Assembly: GCA_030015575.1 (NCBI GenBank)
Contig: CM057342.1
Span: forward strand, 263,586,867-263,650,866
Source of the DNA: Agapanthus africanus
Taxonomy: Eukaryota; Streptophyta; Magnoliopsida; Asparagales; Amaryllidaceae
Direction of reading: 5' to 3'
Length of the DNA: 64,000 nt
The number at the start of each line of letters is the position of its first letter. The first letter of the stretch is position 1. Shown here piece by piece: positions 1-10,772 of this stretch. The notes beneath the pieces are model-generated. The model searched no databases and was not told the DNA's origin. It saw only the letters and a list, made by a program, of their open reading frames with translations. A program made the position numbers and the translations under genes.

Positions 1-1963
1 ACTATATTCTGTTTACTTGTGACTTCTCTAGTTCTTAGACAGGTGTTTCGTAGAAACACAGGGTCTAAGTTTTGAGAAGTTATAGGTATATGAATAAAGT
101 AGAGAATCAGGTGTTGCAAGTATCGGGATTCTTCAAGGTGATCGAAGATGTAGATACTTGTGTATGGTATTCAGTTGATAGTAATGATTAAGAGAACTAG
201 CTTCTCTTTCAGGTTACTCATAATTGGAAGTACTCCTAAGTTGAGTAACGCTGATCGGCCTCTCTTCCATTTAGTTGACATGCACTGGAGACAGCTGCAT
301 GATTTGAATCTGGTTCAATTAAATCAGTGCATCTGTTTCTGTATTGGATATAGAACAGTTCATATCTTGACATTGTTAAGATACGGGGAGTTGTCCGGCT
401 TATGCTTAAAACCAGACTCCGGATAACTCAAGGCACGTTTCTGTAATGGCTGTTTGTGGGTTGACCCGGGCTATAACGAGGGTTGACTTTCTACCATCTG
501 GAAGATCAATAGTGATATTGTTCTTAACTCGCCACAGTTTTAATAAAAATGGATTTTTTCAGAAAACAGTAGTGGGAGTATGGTAGAACTGGAAGTGATT
601 CCAGAACCGCAAACGATTACTGAAGATTTGATAAGAACCTCAAGATTCGATCTGGTTTAATATTCCATTGGCCACTCCGCGGATATGGTGGGTAACCTCA
701 GGCACCCGAGAGGTACTTCGGTATGCTCAAGGACGGTGGCAGGGAGGTTCTTGTTTACCCATACTTGCCATTGCTGTTGTTCCAGACTGTAAGACCCGGC
801 AGGAGGATGAGTATAGCGTCGTTCTAAACTAGCTTTAGAAGTGCACGTCTGTATGACTCTGCCAGAGGGTTGTCGTAGTCAGTGGGAGCAGCGGAAGCAT
901 TGGTGGACATCAGGCTTATGTCTATTTATAGACTAAAGCAGATATAGCGGAGATAGATCATCTATTTCTGATGTGAAGTCATAGGTTTGACATCATCAGA
1001 ATAGGGGATGGATCTGTTAAGAAGGTAGTAGGGTGTGATGTCCTGGTATTTGATGACATACACAGAGTAGGAAGTGATATTCCTATACTACGATCGGTTA
1101 TACTTTGGTCGTCACACAGTGGTTTCTCCACATAGGACTTGGATATTATAACAGACATTCTGGTCACTAGATCTATGGTTTTAGATCTAGATTTGGGTGA
1201 TTTCCCAATCAGGGTACTTAGACAGTATTCTAAGAGTATTTAGAATGGACGACTCCTGGTACGGTAGTGTACCTGCAGGTAATGGAGTCACCCTCTCTAA
1301 AGGTGTCTTACAGACTAAAGGGGAGAGGGATGTGCATGATTGGCAGATCACTTGCTTAGGCAATTGAGTCAGTCATGAGATGTCAAGTACCACACCAGAT
1401 GTTGTTCTTGCAGTAGGTGCAATAAGTTGATATTAATCCAATCCTGGAGAAACAGTTGGAACATAAGTTGATGTTCTAGGGATATGATAACAGCATTCTC
1501 CTTCGGGAGACAGTTATCATTCCAGGCTTCCAAGGTGACCTGGACGGCAGAGTGGCTGTCAGAGTTATAGTTTTCCCTCTGACGAGGGGCAGTAGTTTGG
1601 ACAGCTGGTCCAAGCAGATACTGAGTGAAGGCATGGCACAGGATACTGATTAAGTTCAGTTGACGATATAGTCTAAAAAGTTTGGATTTGGAGTTCATTT
1701 TTGAGCTAGGTCCCATCAGACATCCAGACATTCTAAAACAGGTATTGCTCATTTCGGAAGATGGCTTTCTCCGCGAACTTAAGATAAAGAGAGATATAGA
1801 AAGAAACATCAGAGCGGATCCACTCACTGAGGCTATTCCTCGAACGCAATAGTTTCGCAAACGAGCTTTGTGAGACTGACTAGTATAGGAGTTGGGTGTT
1901 CGGTATCACACGGCTGTGAGTATGCGACATCGCAATAATTAGCCTTGAGTGCAAGTGGGAGAT
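1..1963 (+). pseudogene. Element E: decayed copia pol, integrase to RNase H
   Basis: This is the 3' half of the internal region of an old plus-strand copia element whose 5' part lies before the window. By comparison with the intact pol at 16750-19998, positions 1-450 match the integrase core, about 560-720 match the linker with the arginine-rich PLRRSGR-like stretch, about 860-1160 match RT including the QPEGFVDSGSS region and a damaged YVDD box, and 1690-1960 match the end of RNase H. Frame is lost repeatedly and a large piece between linker and RT is gone, so no protein can be made. It ends in the polypurine tract CAAGTGGGAGAT directly before the LTR at 1964, which fixes the orientation. 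The open frames seen here are short and unrelated to the family. Assignment to copia is firm; details of single segments are less so. Confidence 0.8.
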
Positions 1964-4080
1964 TGTTGGAGATAGTGCCCTCAGAGTCAATTATTGGATC
2001 ACAGGCACGTGATTGCAATGATTGAGGGAGGACCTGTCCCGTTAGGACAGTCTTACTCAAGATGATAGTATGCTATCTGGTTTATCTTTATCATCGTGTA
2101 CTGCTTTAGGTGACCTTACGAGTCGCTATTACACGTTGATAGAGCCCCTACGATTCTTGCTTGACTACTAGCAGTATGAGGGCGATCATATACGTGAGAG
2201 CTGGAGTCTATAAGCACATCCTTAAAAGGTCCCTAGTCGTGGGAGTTTCGAGACAGGGCATCGATACTCCGGAGTAGACTAGTGTATACAGTCGAGACCC
2301 CGACGAGGGGCGGTGGCCGGTCTCACAAGCCACTTGTGTCATTTGGTTCACCTAAGATGTATACAGGTGCTCATTGGGTTATGAGTACACCGGACAGGAC
2401 TCGCCGGGAACCTGCTAATTGGGATTATACCAGACGTCAGATAGCAGTTCCCTGGTGACATGTGTACAGGTTAGTTCATCGACCTGAGATCGTCATTTGT
2501 CTTGTGTGAGTTCCCACTGTGCTTTGATTACTACCCTACCACGCTCAAAGGAGACGTGCAAACAGGTTTTAGTTGGGTACAGTCCCGAGCCACATGGAGG
2601 CGGTGAGCGGATCTGCAGGGGTTCGTCTCTCCCGGTATTGGGGGTGAGGTCGCGCTGTGTCTAGGAGAGCCAGAACATGAAAAGTCCTTGGCCAAGGCAG
2701 GAGATTTGCTGGTAGGTATTCCAGTAGTATCTCAGGGTGTTCTGGGGTACACTCCGACACGACTTGTACCGCTATTGGGGGTCTGACTTTTACCAACCCC
2801 CTAGACCCGCCATGCGATGCTCATAGACGAATGGACCGGACTGTACGGATATTGTCACTGACAGGCTCAGTAGGGTGTCAGGATGAGTTCGCTCATCGAC
2901 GTCCCTTTTGGTCAGTACCTGGTAGCCCGTTACGTATTGGCTGATACCTCTGACGTGCTTGTGGTTAAATCCACAACCATAGTATTGACGAGTCTTTAGA
3001 GTCCACCACACACAGTTACTCAGGTTTCGGGTGAAACGCTGTAGAGGCGGTATGGAGATATGGCAGGGTTCGATCAGATACATGCGGTATTGCACGGATC
3101 GTGATCGGACGGATTTTACTAGCTGGCTTTGGCTTAAGCCGGATCCTAGTATTAGACAGTGTAGATTTTGTCTCTTTGCATTTGTGTTCAGTGGGAATAC
3201 AAATGCGGGCATGTATATGCAGTAGTGGGGTTTTCCTGTATTTTATTACGGGATCAGTTTTCTGAAGTTGCCAGTTTGCATTCCGTTCCGGCCAGTTTTC
3301 CATTGTTCCTTCCCGGCCGGACTTTTCCATTTGAGGGGGTTATTTGCAAGTGTGAAAATAACATTTGTGGAGGGGGGCCTTTGTAAATTGGTTGCATCAT
3401 GATGAGATTCTTTTTCCATCCACTCTTTACTTTAATTGAGATTAGAAATGAGATGAAAGTTGATATGATGTTGTTATCATAACCTTTTGATATGGTCACC
3501 TCTTTTCAGTTCCTACACTCACCTCCCTTATTGTTTTAATCTTATTCTCTCCACCATTTCCATGATGAGGGGTCGGCGACATTAGAGAGAGGGAAATGAG
3601 AGAGATTCATTTTTTGAGTGGTAGCATTTTTCTTCATCTCATTTTCATGCTAGGAAAAATGAAAGCACCATTTTTCCTTATCTTCATTCCTCCACATCCA
3701 TGGCAACATAAACCCCAGAAGAGACATAGCCTACTACACTTGCCTACAGCAAATCTTGGACGCGTCGGCTAGCCAACTTCGCGTCCGAGTTGCCTCGGTC
3801 CAGAGGTGGGAGCCCGTAAAAGAATTCGGCTACGTGGTGCCCTTTCCGACGAGGAGGTGACGGACGGAGATTCCGCGGGAGATCGGAGTGGAGACGAAGA
3901 CCGAAGGACACGGATCGCTTGGTATAACTCTCTACCCATCTTGTTGTTTGCTAGTAGCTAGGTTAATGGCCCGATCCGGGATAAAAGTGCGCGGTGGTGC
4001 CGGTTTGCTAGTTTGCAAAGTTTTTCGTTTCTGCGTTTCCGGCGTCGGATCGACGTCCGGGGCGCCGCCTTGCACTTACA
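1964..4080 (+). repeat. Element E 3' LTR
   Basis: It starts TGTTGGAGATAG right after a polypurine tract, as the other LTRs here do, and its first 1.3 kb aligns with the U3 of the others. The distal part is unlike them: a pyrimidine-rich stretch near 3500-3700 and a GC-rich end. I place the end at TGCACTTACA (4080) because it ends in CA and gives 2117 bp, close to the 2.1-2.2 kb of the other LTRs. The start is firm; the end is an inference, as neither the second LTR nor a target duplication is in the window. Confidence 0.65.
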
Positions 4081-4249
4081 GTTGCAGTGTCGTCTCTCAA
4101 GTGATATATCCGTGCTTTTGAATGCATTTCCAGTATTTGTCACGAATACCTGTAATTTGTATTACTGAGCAGACGCTGGATAATAGTATCGATAAATACA
4201 ACAAATAGATAATGAATGAGCGGTATTAGAATGCAGTTTTCTGATATGA
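4081..4249. other. Unassigned junction between E and D
   Basis: This stretch does not continue the E LTR and does not match the corresponding part of the D-type leader in C, H or I. The expected second and third copies of the TTGAC hairpin of D are missing here. It may be filler at an old deletion junction, or host DNA. No gene is seen. Confidence 0.4.
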
Positions 4250-6686
4250 ACAACAGATAAGCACTAATCAGCTACCGCACACTACGCCTTGACAGAGGTC
4301 AACAAACGCAGCACGAATACTAACTATTACTTATCTGAAATGACGGAGGGCTACGACTGGTTTTCAAGAAAACCCTTTGCGTAATGAACTTGATATCGTT
4401 GCAGAATCGAGTAATTTTAAATGGAATGTTTTTGAGGCCTTTTCTAGTTTTGCTAAAGAGGTCACTCCCGGTGAAGAGATCTCGGCTCTTTCCTCATCGA
4501 ATAAGGTGCAGGATATTTCACAAATATCACTACGCAAAGCAAAAACTATAGAAACAATCAAAAGACAAACTGATTTTGTAGCATCTGCTAGTTTCGCTAA
4601 AGAGGTCACTCCCGGTGAAGGGATCTCGGCTCTTTCCTTATCGAATAAGGTGCTGGATGTTCTCCTAGGAACACCGCTATGCAAAGTAAGAACTAGAGCT
4701 ACCATCTTTTGAGAAAAGTTTCTACAACATCTTAAGATTTCTTTTAGTTTCATTAATCTCATTAATGATTTTCCATTTTATTATACTTCACAAGTATCAC
4801 ATTTGAAACGAAATCAGCAATATAACATATACCTCATATATATAATATAAACATTCGTCTCAGGCAGTAATATGATCTCATCACAGAACATTGCAGCAGA
4901 AGAACATATATGAAATATTGGATATACTAGGAAGTCCGTGTTTTAATACGAGCCTGTATAAAACACGGATTCCACGGTCGTGATGAATAGCCAAACCCAT
5001 ATCTCTAGACCCCTACCAGAGCGGCAAGCAACACTGCCAATTCTAGGGTTAGGAGACCCGGTCTCGACTCCTCGAGATGGCCTCCCACTGGACCCTAGAA
5101 CCCGGTTACTTGTGCTCCCCGTCTACCTAATGCGGAAAAGTAAATAATATACAATGGTGACATTATCCTCAGCCCGGAAGTGCCCCAATAAAAGAATATT
5201 ACATACAATGAATTTTACATGAATGAAAATAAAAACCCTCATCTCACATAAAAACCCCGGCTATTCAAAACGCGACGATCCAATATAATATATCACAGCA
5301 ACACATAATATCTCATATCATCAACGTAAGCAAGTATGGGTATCCCGATTGTCGTTGATGTATAGTAACGAAACCGGCGATACACCACATACTACGCTTA
5401 CAGTCACAGAAAAGAAAGTGTAAAACTACAACAGTTGGAATCCGCAACCTACTTAGACATCTCATGCCTAACCAAATGAATTCCTTAGACATCTCATGCC
5501 TAACAATTATAAACCCCGCATTTTAGTCTCAATATCGAAAACTCTTTTCAATATCAAGTCGGGCAATTCAACAAGATTTCCGACATTCTGATCGAATGCC
5601 CGTCGCAAACTTTAGTAGACGGCCGCACCCCCGATGCCGTTGACGAAATGCACTAAGGCGGAACACCGCTGCCGCGAGCACCCGAACGGATACTTTTGGC
5701 GACGGGGTTCTCCTACAGTCACTTGGTCGGGGCAATAGGGCGTGGCTATCTATTAAGTTTACCCGGCGAGTATCCACGTACGCTACGTTATTGCGACGGA
5801 CTTTTGATCGTATGAAAATCCCGTGGCAACCGATCATCTGAGACTAAACTACTAGATTTATAACATTCAAATTAGTTATCTCATAACTACTTATGGATTC
5901 CAAATATTGTATCACATTCCAGATAAATAGACAATGTTAAATTTTCCGATCGAATAAATAAACACCCAAGATTTCCCAAATAGCTCAACACTTGAGCGGA
6001 GTTCAAAAAGTATCCATCACATGCCACAGTACCAATGGTCCAGTCGTAGAAGGCTCAAACCAACGCCTCACATGTGGCAACGCCGTACTGCCCCAAACCC
6101 TAGGTTTAGAGGCGGTTCAGACGGTCACATAATCGAGTTAAGGTTTGTGTTCTTCTAGAGGGTCCACCGCGTTACTTGCACGACTATGAATGTTCTTTAA
6201 TTAAGGAAAAAATCCAACACTTGGAAATTTTCCGGCAGGGGAAAAAGTGAGTTATTGATATCCATTCGAACATTTTAACACGTTCTAAATAACCCGGAAA
6301 AACTTAAACGAAGTTAAACTTTCCGATCGAATCAAAAAATACAAAAGATCTTCAGAAAACTCAACACTTGAGTAGAATTAAAAATTCCCAGAAGCATGCA
6401 AAAGTACCTACGGATATTACTGTAGCAAAATCTAACCCTAATTCCCCTTTTTGGCCGCAGAACCGCCGCGCAAGGCAGGGTATTGCCGCGGTTCCGCGGC
6501 GCTTTAAAGGTATTATGGGCTCGTTTTTTTACAGTAATCCTTAGAATTCCCTGCTTATTTTTCTTAGTATTTTTAATACAGAAAAATCAACATTTTAAAA
6601 AATTTCCAGAGAGGGGGTAATATGCGATGTTTCGGGGTTCGATCGGACTTTAAACTTCGTCTAGATTTTGCCTAAAACTCTAGCTT
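4250..6686 (-). other. Element D structured leader (no gag)
   Basis: Noncoding leader between primer site and the lost pol. Read on the minus strand it holds a GC-rich inverted repeat (arms 6488-6500 and 6454-6466, one G-U), a TATTGAAAA/TTTTCGATA hairpin near 5530-5555, two copies of the paired-hairpin module (4599-4675 and 4455-4528), and one TTGAC-AGAG-GTCAA hairpin (4289-4302) of the usual three. The module at 4455-4528 has a perfect GATATTT:AAATATC stem. An 89-codon sense frame (5568-5837) has an ATG and a relative in C, but the ends differ by frameshift. No gag-like zinc knuckle is present. Confidence 0.7.
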
Positions 6687-6699
6687 GGCTCTGATACCA
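6687..6699 (-). other. Element D primer binding site
   Basis: On the minus strand this reads TGGTATCAGAGCC, complementary to the 3' end of plant initiator tRNA-Met, one base from the LTR end. It primes minus-strand DNA synthesis in copia elements and fixes D as minus-strand. Confidence 0.92.
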
Positions 6700-6700
6700 C

Positions 6701-8908
6701 TGTAGGGTTACTTGGCACTGTCACAAGGGTCTATAAGGAATCAACCATTCCCGATTTAAATTTTAGATGTGCCGAACAACCCTAACCAAGATCTTAGACT
6801 AGAGATTAGACGAAACAAATAGCAAGTAAACAACTTTATTCCTAAGAGTTAGAGATAACAACCTTTGTAGTCCGTTCCTTCACTTCTAAAGCTCCGTGTT
6901 GAGGTCCCTTCACTGTGATCATCGAGTACCCGGACTCATGAGAGGCTTCATGAAGAGAAAGATGCAAGCTTGCTTCCGATCTTCAACAACAAAGATGATC
7001 TACCTTGAAGAAACTCAAGCCCAAACTTTTACTTCACTAATCAAGTATTAGCAAAGCAAACACCCTAATCTAAGTGGCTAGAATAGATGAGGATGATGAA
7101 GTAGGAATTTAGCTCTCATTTGTTTTCTTTATCTCACTCAAAATCATTACATATGAAAAAGCTAGAAAGCTTTTCAAGAACTCAAGGAAGAAGAAGAAGA
7201 ATTTTCCTTTTGTGATGAATAATGAATCAAGTGTGAGGTTAGAAATGCAACCATGGGTTAATTATGAAGACTTAACCCATGTAGAGATTTAACTATGGTT
7301 AAAGGGTTGGGTTGGGTTAAAGAAATATCTTTGCAAAATATCACAAAATATCAAGGTCAAAGTCAAAGCTTCAAGAAGCTTCTTGAAAGTTTCATGAAAG
7401 CTTAACCCTAATCCAAACCCTAACCATATTCAAACTCCACAAAACATGTTGAATTTATAACCATAACATGTTACAATATTATATATCACATATACAATAT
7501 TTATTGTAACAAAATAAAATAATACAATTAACATATATCACATATATATCAATGTATTACCCGAGTGAGAAAAGAATCTTTTAGTGAGCTTATATTAGTT
7601 AATGTAATTTAATATATCAAATATATAATTATACATTAAATTATCGAATCAACTCTTGATCCGATAATCTGGCTATTTCACAAATAACCGACTAATATAA
7701 TCTGTATGAGTTCATCGAATCAACACTTGATCCGATGACCCGGCTATATCATATATACCCGGCCGATATCTCATATCGCGAGAATCTAATATGGTATCAC
7801 ATACACTTATTGTTCTCGGTCCCGTACATATCATATATGTGCTCCTACTCCATTTTGCCTGAGCCAGGAAACCTCTGTGTAGGACTCTAAAGAATCGTCA
7901 ATACGCCGGCAGTAGGTGATGATCATATCAAACACCCACAAGCTGCAAGCGGTCAGCTAAACGTAACAGCCACCCAGGTAATGAACAATCAGAAGATCAA
8001 CAAGCAAGCCTATACATTCTCCCGTGAATCCAACCAGTAACACTTCCGTACAGTCCGGTCTCTTCGTCTGATATATCGCATATCTCGCCTAGGGGTGGTA
8101 AACGTCAGACGCCGGTAGCTTGATAAGTCGTGTCGATATGAGGTCCATAACAGTTCGAGAAACTACTGATAACACTTACCAGTAAATCTCAGCAATCCTG
8201 GCCAAGGATTTCCAGTTATAGCAATCGAATACAACGCAACATCAACTCCCTATACCGGGAGAGACAAAACCCCTCCTATCGCTCATTGCCTCCATGTGAT
8301 TCGGGACTGTACCCAAAAGCCACCTTTTTGCACGCTCTCTTGGACGTGGTATGATGGAAATCAAAGCACAGTGGGAATCACACAAGACTCTATGACGATC
8401 TCGGGTCTACAGACTAACCTGTACCAGTCTCACCAGAGAACCGCCATCTGACGTGAGGTATAATACCATCTGGGAGTTCTCGGCGAGTCCGTCCAGTTTA
8501 CCCAGTCTCCACTGAGCACCCGTATACCTTCTCTGATGTCAAACACCAATGGATATGGGATCATCTATCGCCCATCATATGGGTCAAGAAGCGCATACGC
8601 TAGTCTACTCTGGAGTATCGATGCCCTGTGTCGGTACTCCCACGACTAGGAACATTTGAAGGATGTACTTGGCGACTACACTGTCCCCACTAGTATGATC
8701 TGCATCATAGTTCTGGTAGTCAAGTACTCATCCTAAAGGCTTTATCAACATGTGACATAGAGACAATCAGTGTACATGTTAAGATAAAGAGTAACCAGAT
8801 AGCAAACTATCATGTCGAGCAAGAAAGTCTTCCCTATATGCCCAAGCATCCACTACAATATACATCGTGTGTATAGTAATGGCCTCTAGGGCATACATAT
8901 CACTAACA
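6701..8908 (-). repeat. Element D 5' LTR
   Basis: 2208 bp, reading TGTTAGTGATATG at the U3 end (8908) and AACCCTACA at the U5 end (6701). It aligns through its length with the LTRs of H and I. It carries a four-unit heat-shock-element-like array (7370-7387) and W-box cores next to it. It interrupts the B LTR at 8908/8909. Confidence 0.9.
7355..7398 (-). promoter_or_regulatory. Heat-shock-element-like array with W-boxes in D LTR
   Basis: Positions 7370-7387 read TTCAAGAAGCTTCTTGAA, four alternating TTC/GAA pentamer cores with exact 2-nt spacing, followed by TTC-AT-GAA at 7391-7398. Two TTGAC cores (minus strand) lie at 7355-7366. Heat-shock factors bind such arrays and WRKY factors bind TTGAC; action here is inferred. 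Confidence 0.55.
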
Positions 8909-9301
8909 GTCTACTCTGGAGTATCAATTCCCAGTCTCAATACTTACACGTGTAGGGACCATTTAAGGATGTGCTTATGGACTACCCTGCTCCCATAAGT
9001 ATGATCGCCATCACAACGCAGGTAGTCAAGCAAGATCCTATGGGATTTATCAACATATACCGCAATATGTAATGATGTGTATAACATATGCCATGTTAAG
9101 ATAAAGTCAAACAATAATAGTATACTACTGTATCAAGTCTTTATCAATATGTGCAAGCTAGACAAAACATCAAAAGAAATAAATACACATATCCTGATAA
9201 AAACAAGGCAAATAATATACTATATACTGAGCAAGATTGTCCTGTACATATATATCCCCAGCATCTATATGTATACATATACAATATTGGCCTCTAGGGC
9301 A
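8909..9301 (-). repeat. Element B 3' LTR remnant, outer part
   Basis: This matches the U3 part of the B 5' LTR at 37107-37512 nearly base for base. It is cut on the left by the insertion of D and on the right by solo LTR S. The last five bases, GGGCA, are the left target duplication of S. Confidence 0.88.
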
Positions 9302-9989
9302 TGTTGGGGTCAAAAATTACACCCCGGTTGACCAAGTCAAAGTCAAAGTCAATCCTAAGCCAGGTAGGCCCAAGCCCAGGTCAAGTGGGCCCATGCCCAA
9401 GTCGAGCCCTGTGGCCAGCCTCCCCCATGCGAAAATGAAATCATGTAATAAATAATTTTAATGTAATTTTTTATGCATGAATAGGAATAAAGCCAAATTT
9501 TTGTAAAGCCCGTGGTCTATGTGCAAAATAAATGAGCACATGAGCCATGGGATGGACAAAATGCCATTTTGTAAAGCCCAAAGGGCTATATGTAAGTTTG
9601 TAAGCCTTTAAAAGGCAACATGATAATGAAATAGAAAAGTGAATTCATTCTCCCCAAAAAATTAGGTTTCCTGTGCATCTTTCTCTTTGCTCAAGGTTCT
9701 AAACCTTCTTCCTTTTTTTGAATTAAATCAAGAGTTTTACTCTTCCTTCTCCAAAAATAAATAGTTTTTCACCACAAAACCCACAAAAGGGAACTCAGAT
9801 TTTCCATCAAATCTCAAAAAGGGGAGATTTTTAAAATCTCACCCCTTTTTTCTTCAAGATCCAGCCAATAGAGAGGAGGAGGAAGGAGACCTACCTTCAA
9901 AACCCCCACTTTGCGGAATATTCAGGGCTCAAGGGAGATGAAAGGGGTCCCCTTTCATCAGCTCCAAACTATCTTAGAAGCTTAACGCC

Positions 9990-9991
<2 letters not shown>

Positions 9992-10022
<31 letters not shown>
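9992..10022. repeat. TA microsatellite
   Basis: About 15 uninterrupted TA units inside solo LTR S. Confidence 0.95.
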
Positions 10023-10024
<2 letters not shown>

Positions 10025-10157
10025 AATCTTTCTTCTTGGGAGTACAACTCCCAGTGCAGGGGCTAGGCCCCTTTGTTCTCTTTGTCAGGAGTTCAACTCC
10101 AAAAGTCAAATCGGGAGCATAGCTCCCAGTGCAAGGACCAAGTCCCTTTTCTTGCTG

Positions 10158-10430
10158 ATGCCCAGCGCCTGTGTGCCATGCACGTGGGTCGCTGGCGCTC
10201 AGCGCCCGCATGCCAAGAACGTGAGGGCGCTGATGCCCAGCGCTCGCGTGCCAAGCACGTTAGGGAGCTGGCGCCCAGCGCTCGTGTGCCAAGTATGTGG
10301 GGTGCCCAGCGTCCAGCAAGTAGCGCTCGCATGCCAGGCATGTGAAGTGCCGGTACCCAGCGCCCGCATACCAGGCACGTGAGGCGCCCAGTGCCCACGC
10401 GCCAGGCACGTGAGGCGCTGGCACCCATGT
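10158..10430 (+). repeat. Minisatellite of about 38-bp units with G-box cores
   Basis: About seven imperfect units, each containing a CAGCGCCCGC-type block, a TGCCAGG-type block and a CACGTG or ACGTG core. Unit starts fall near 10163, 10200, 10238, 10276, 10307-10321, 10358 and 10389. Intact CACGTG sites are at 10181, 10376 and 10407. Open frames on both strands here come from the repeat and show no protein family. Confidence 0.8.
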
Positions 10431-10754
10431 CTCCTTTGGATGCTATTCTTCCTTTTTTTACACACACACTCCACAACACTACCCCCGTAAACTCTGCGGG
10501 GCCCCTGATATATCCAAAACCCCTTTAAAACACAACACTACACATTGAGTTCGCATGACTTTTTTGACCTGTCAATCGGAGGTTTTCTCGCTCCAAAAGC
10601 GAGGGGTAATTAACGGCAGCTTAGTCTGAGGCTGCCGGAGATTCGGATCCCCACAATCAATAAACCCCAGCCTACCCAAGGCACGGGGAATCTGTAGTAC
10701 GCCTGACAAGCACGCGTATTCCCATCTCAATGGGGTGACAAAAAACACCCTACA

Positions 10755-10772
10755 GGGCATACATATCCAACA
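10755..10772 (-). repeat. Element B 3' LTR remnant, U3 terminus
   Basis: The first bases of the B 3' LTR, reading TGTTGGATATGTATGCCC on the minus strand from 10772, directly after the B polypurine tract (minus strand, 10773-10783). The first five plus-strand bases are the right target duplication of S. Confidence 0.88.

Larger units (their letters stand above)
4250..8908 (-). mobile_element. Element D: truncated copia (leader plus 5' LTR only)
   Basis: D reads on the minus strand: 5' LTR 6701-8908, primer site 6687-6699, then leader leftwards to about 4250, where it stops short of pol. The right end sits inside the 3' LTR of B: position 8909 onward resumes B LTR sequence that matches 37107-37512. 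The left end has no LTR and no target duplication, so a deletion has removed pol, the 3' LTR and the outer part of the B LTR. D belongs to the same subfamily as C, H and I, since its leader carries the same extra 0.9-kb segment. Confidence 0.8.
9302..10754 (+). mobile_element. Solo LTR (S) of a different retrotransposon family
   Basis: The 1453-bp block starts TGTTGGGGTC and ends CACCCTACA, and is flanked by an exact 5-bp duplication GGGCA (9297-9301 and 10755-10759). Removing it rejoins the B LTR end without a gap. There is no internal coding region or second LTR, so a solo LTR left by LTR-LTR recombination is the simplest reading. Strand is inferred from the TG..CA ends, a TTTAAAAGG/R-like stretch near 9605 and an AATAAA-like site near 10021. 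It contains a TA microsatellite and a CACGTG-bearing minisatellite. Confidence 0.85.

Noticed and set aside
160-426. 88-codon frame near the window start as a host gene
   Set aside because: It lies inside decayed integrase sequence of element E and does not follow its original frame.
4364-4762. Similar predicted peptides with FDEERAEIPSPGVTSLAKL in several leaders, as a conserved protein repeat
   Set aside because: The peptide comes from the paired-hairpin modules, appears on both strands and in differing frames, is interrupted between copies, and the conserved changes fit base pairing, not codons.
6687-6699. GGCTCTGATACCA stretches as tRNA gene fragments
   Set aside because: They are 13-nt primer binding sites next to LTR ends; no cloverleaf or A/B boxes around them.
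7400-7430. AACCCTAA motifs in LTRs as telomeric repeats
   Set aside because: Only isolated motifs, not arrays; such teloboxes are common in plant promoters.
10073-10479. Alanine/arginine-rich frames on both strands of the S solo LTR
   Set aside because: They are by-products of the 38-bp GC-rich minisatellite.
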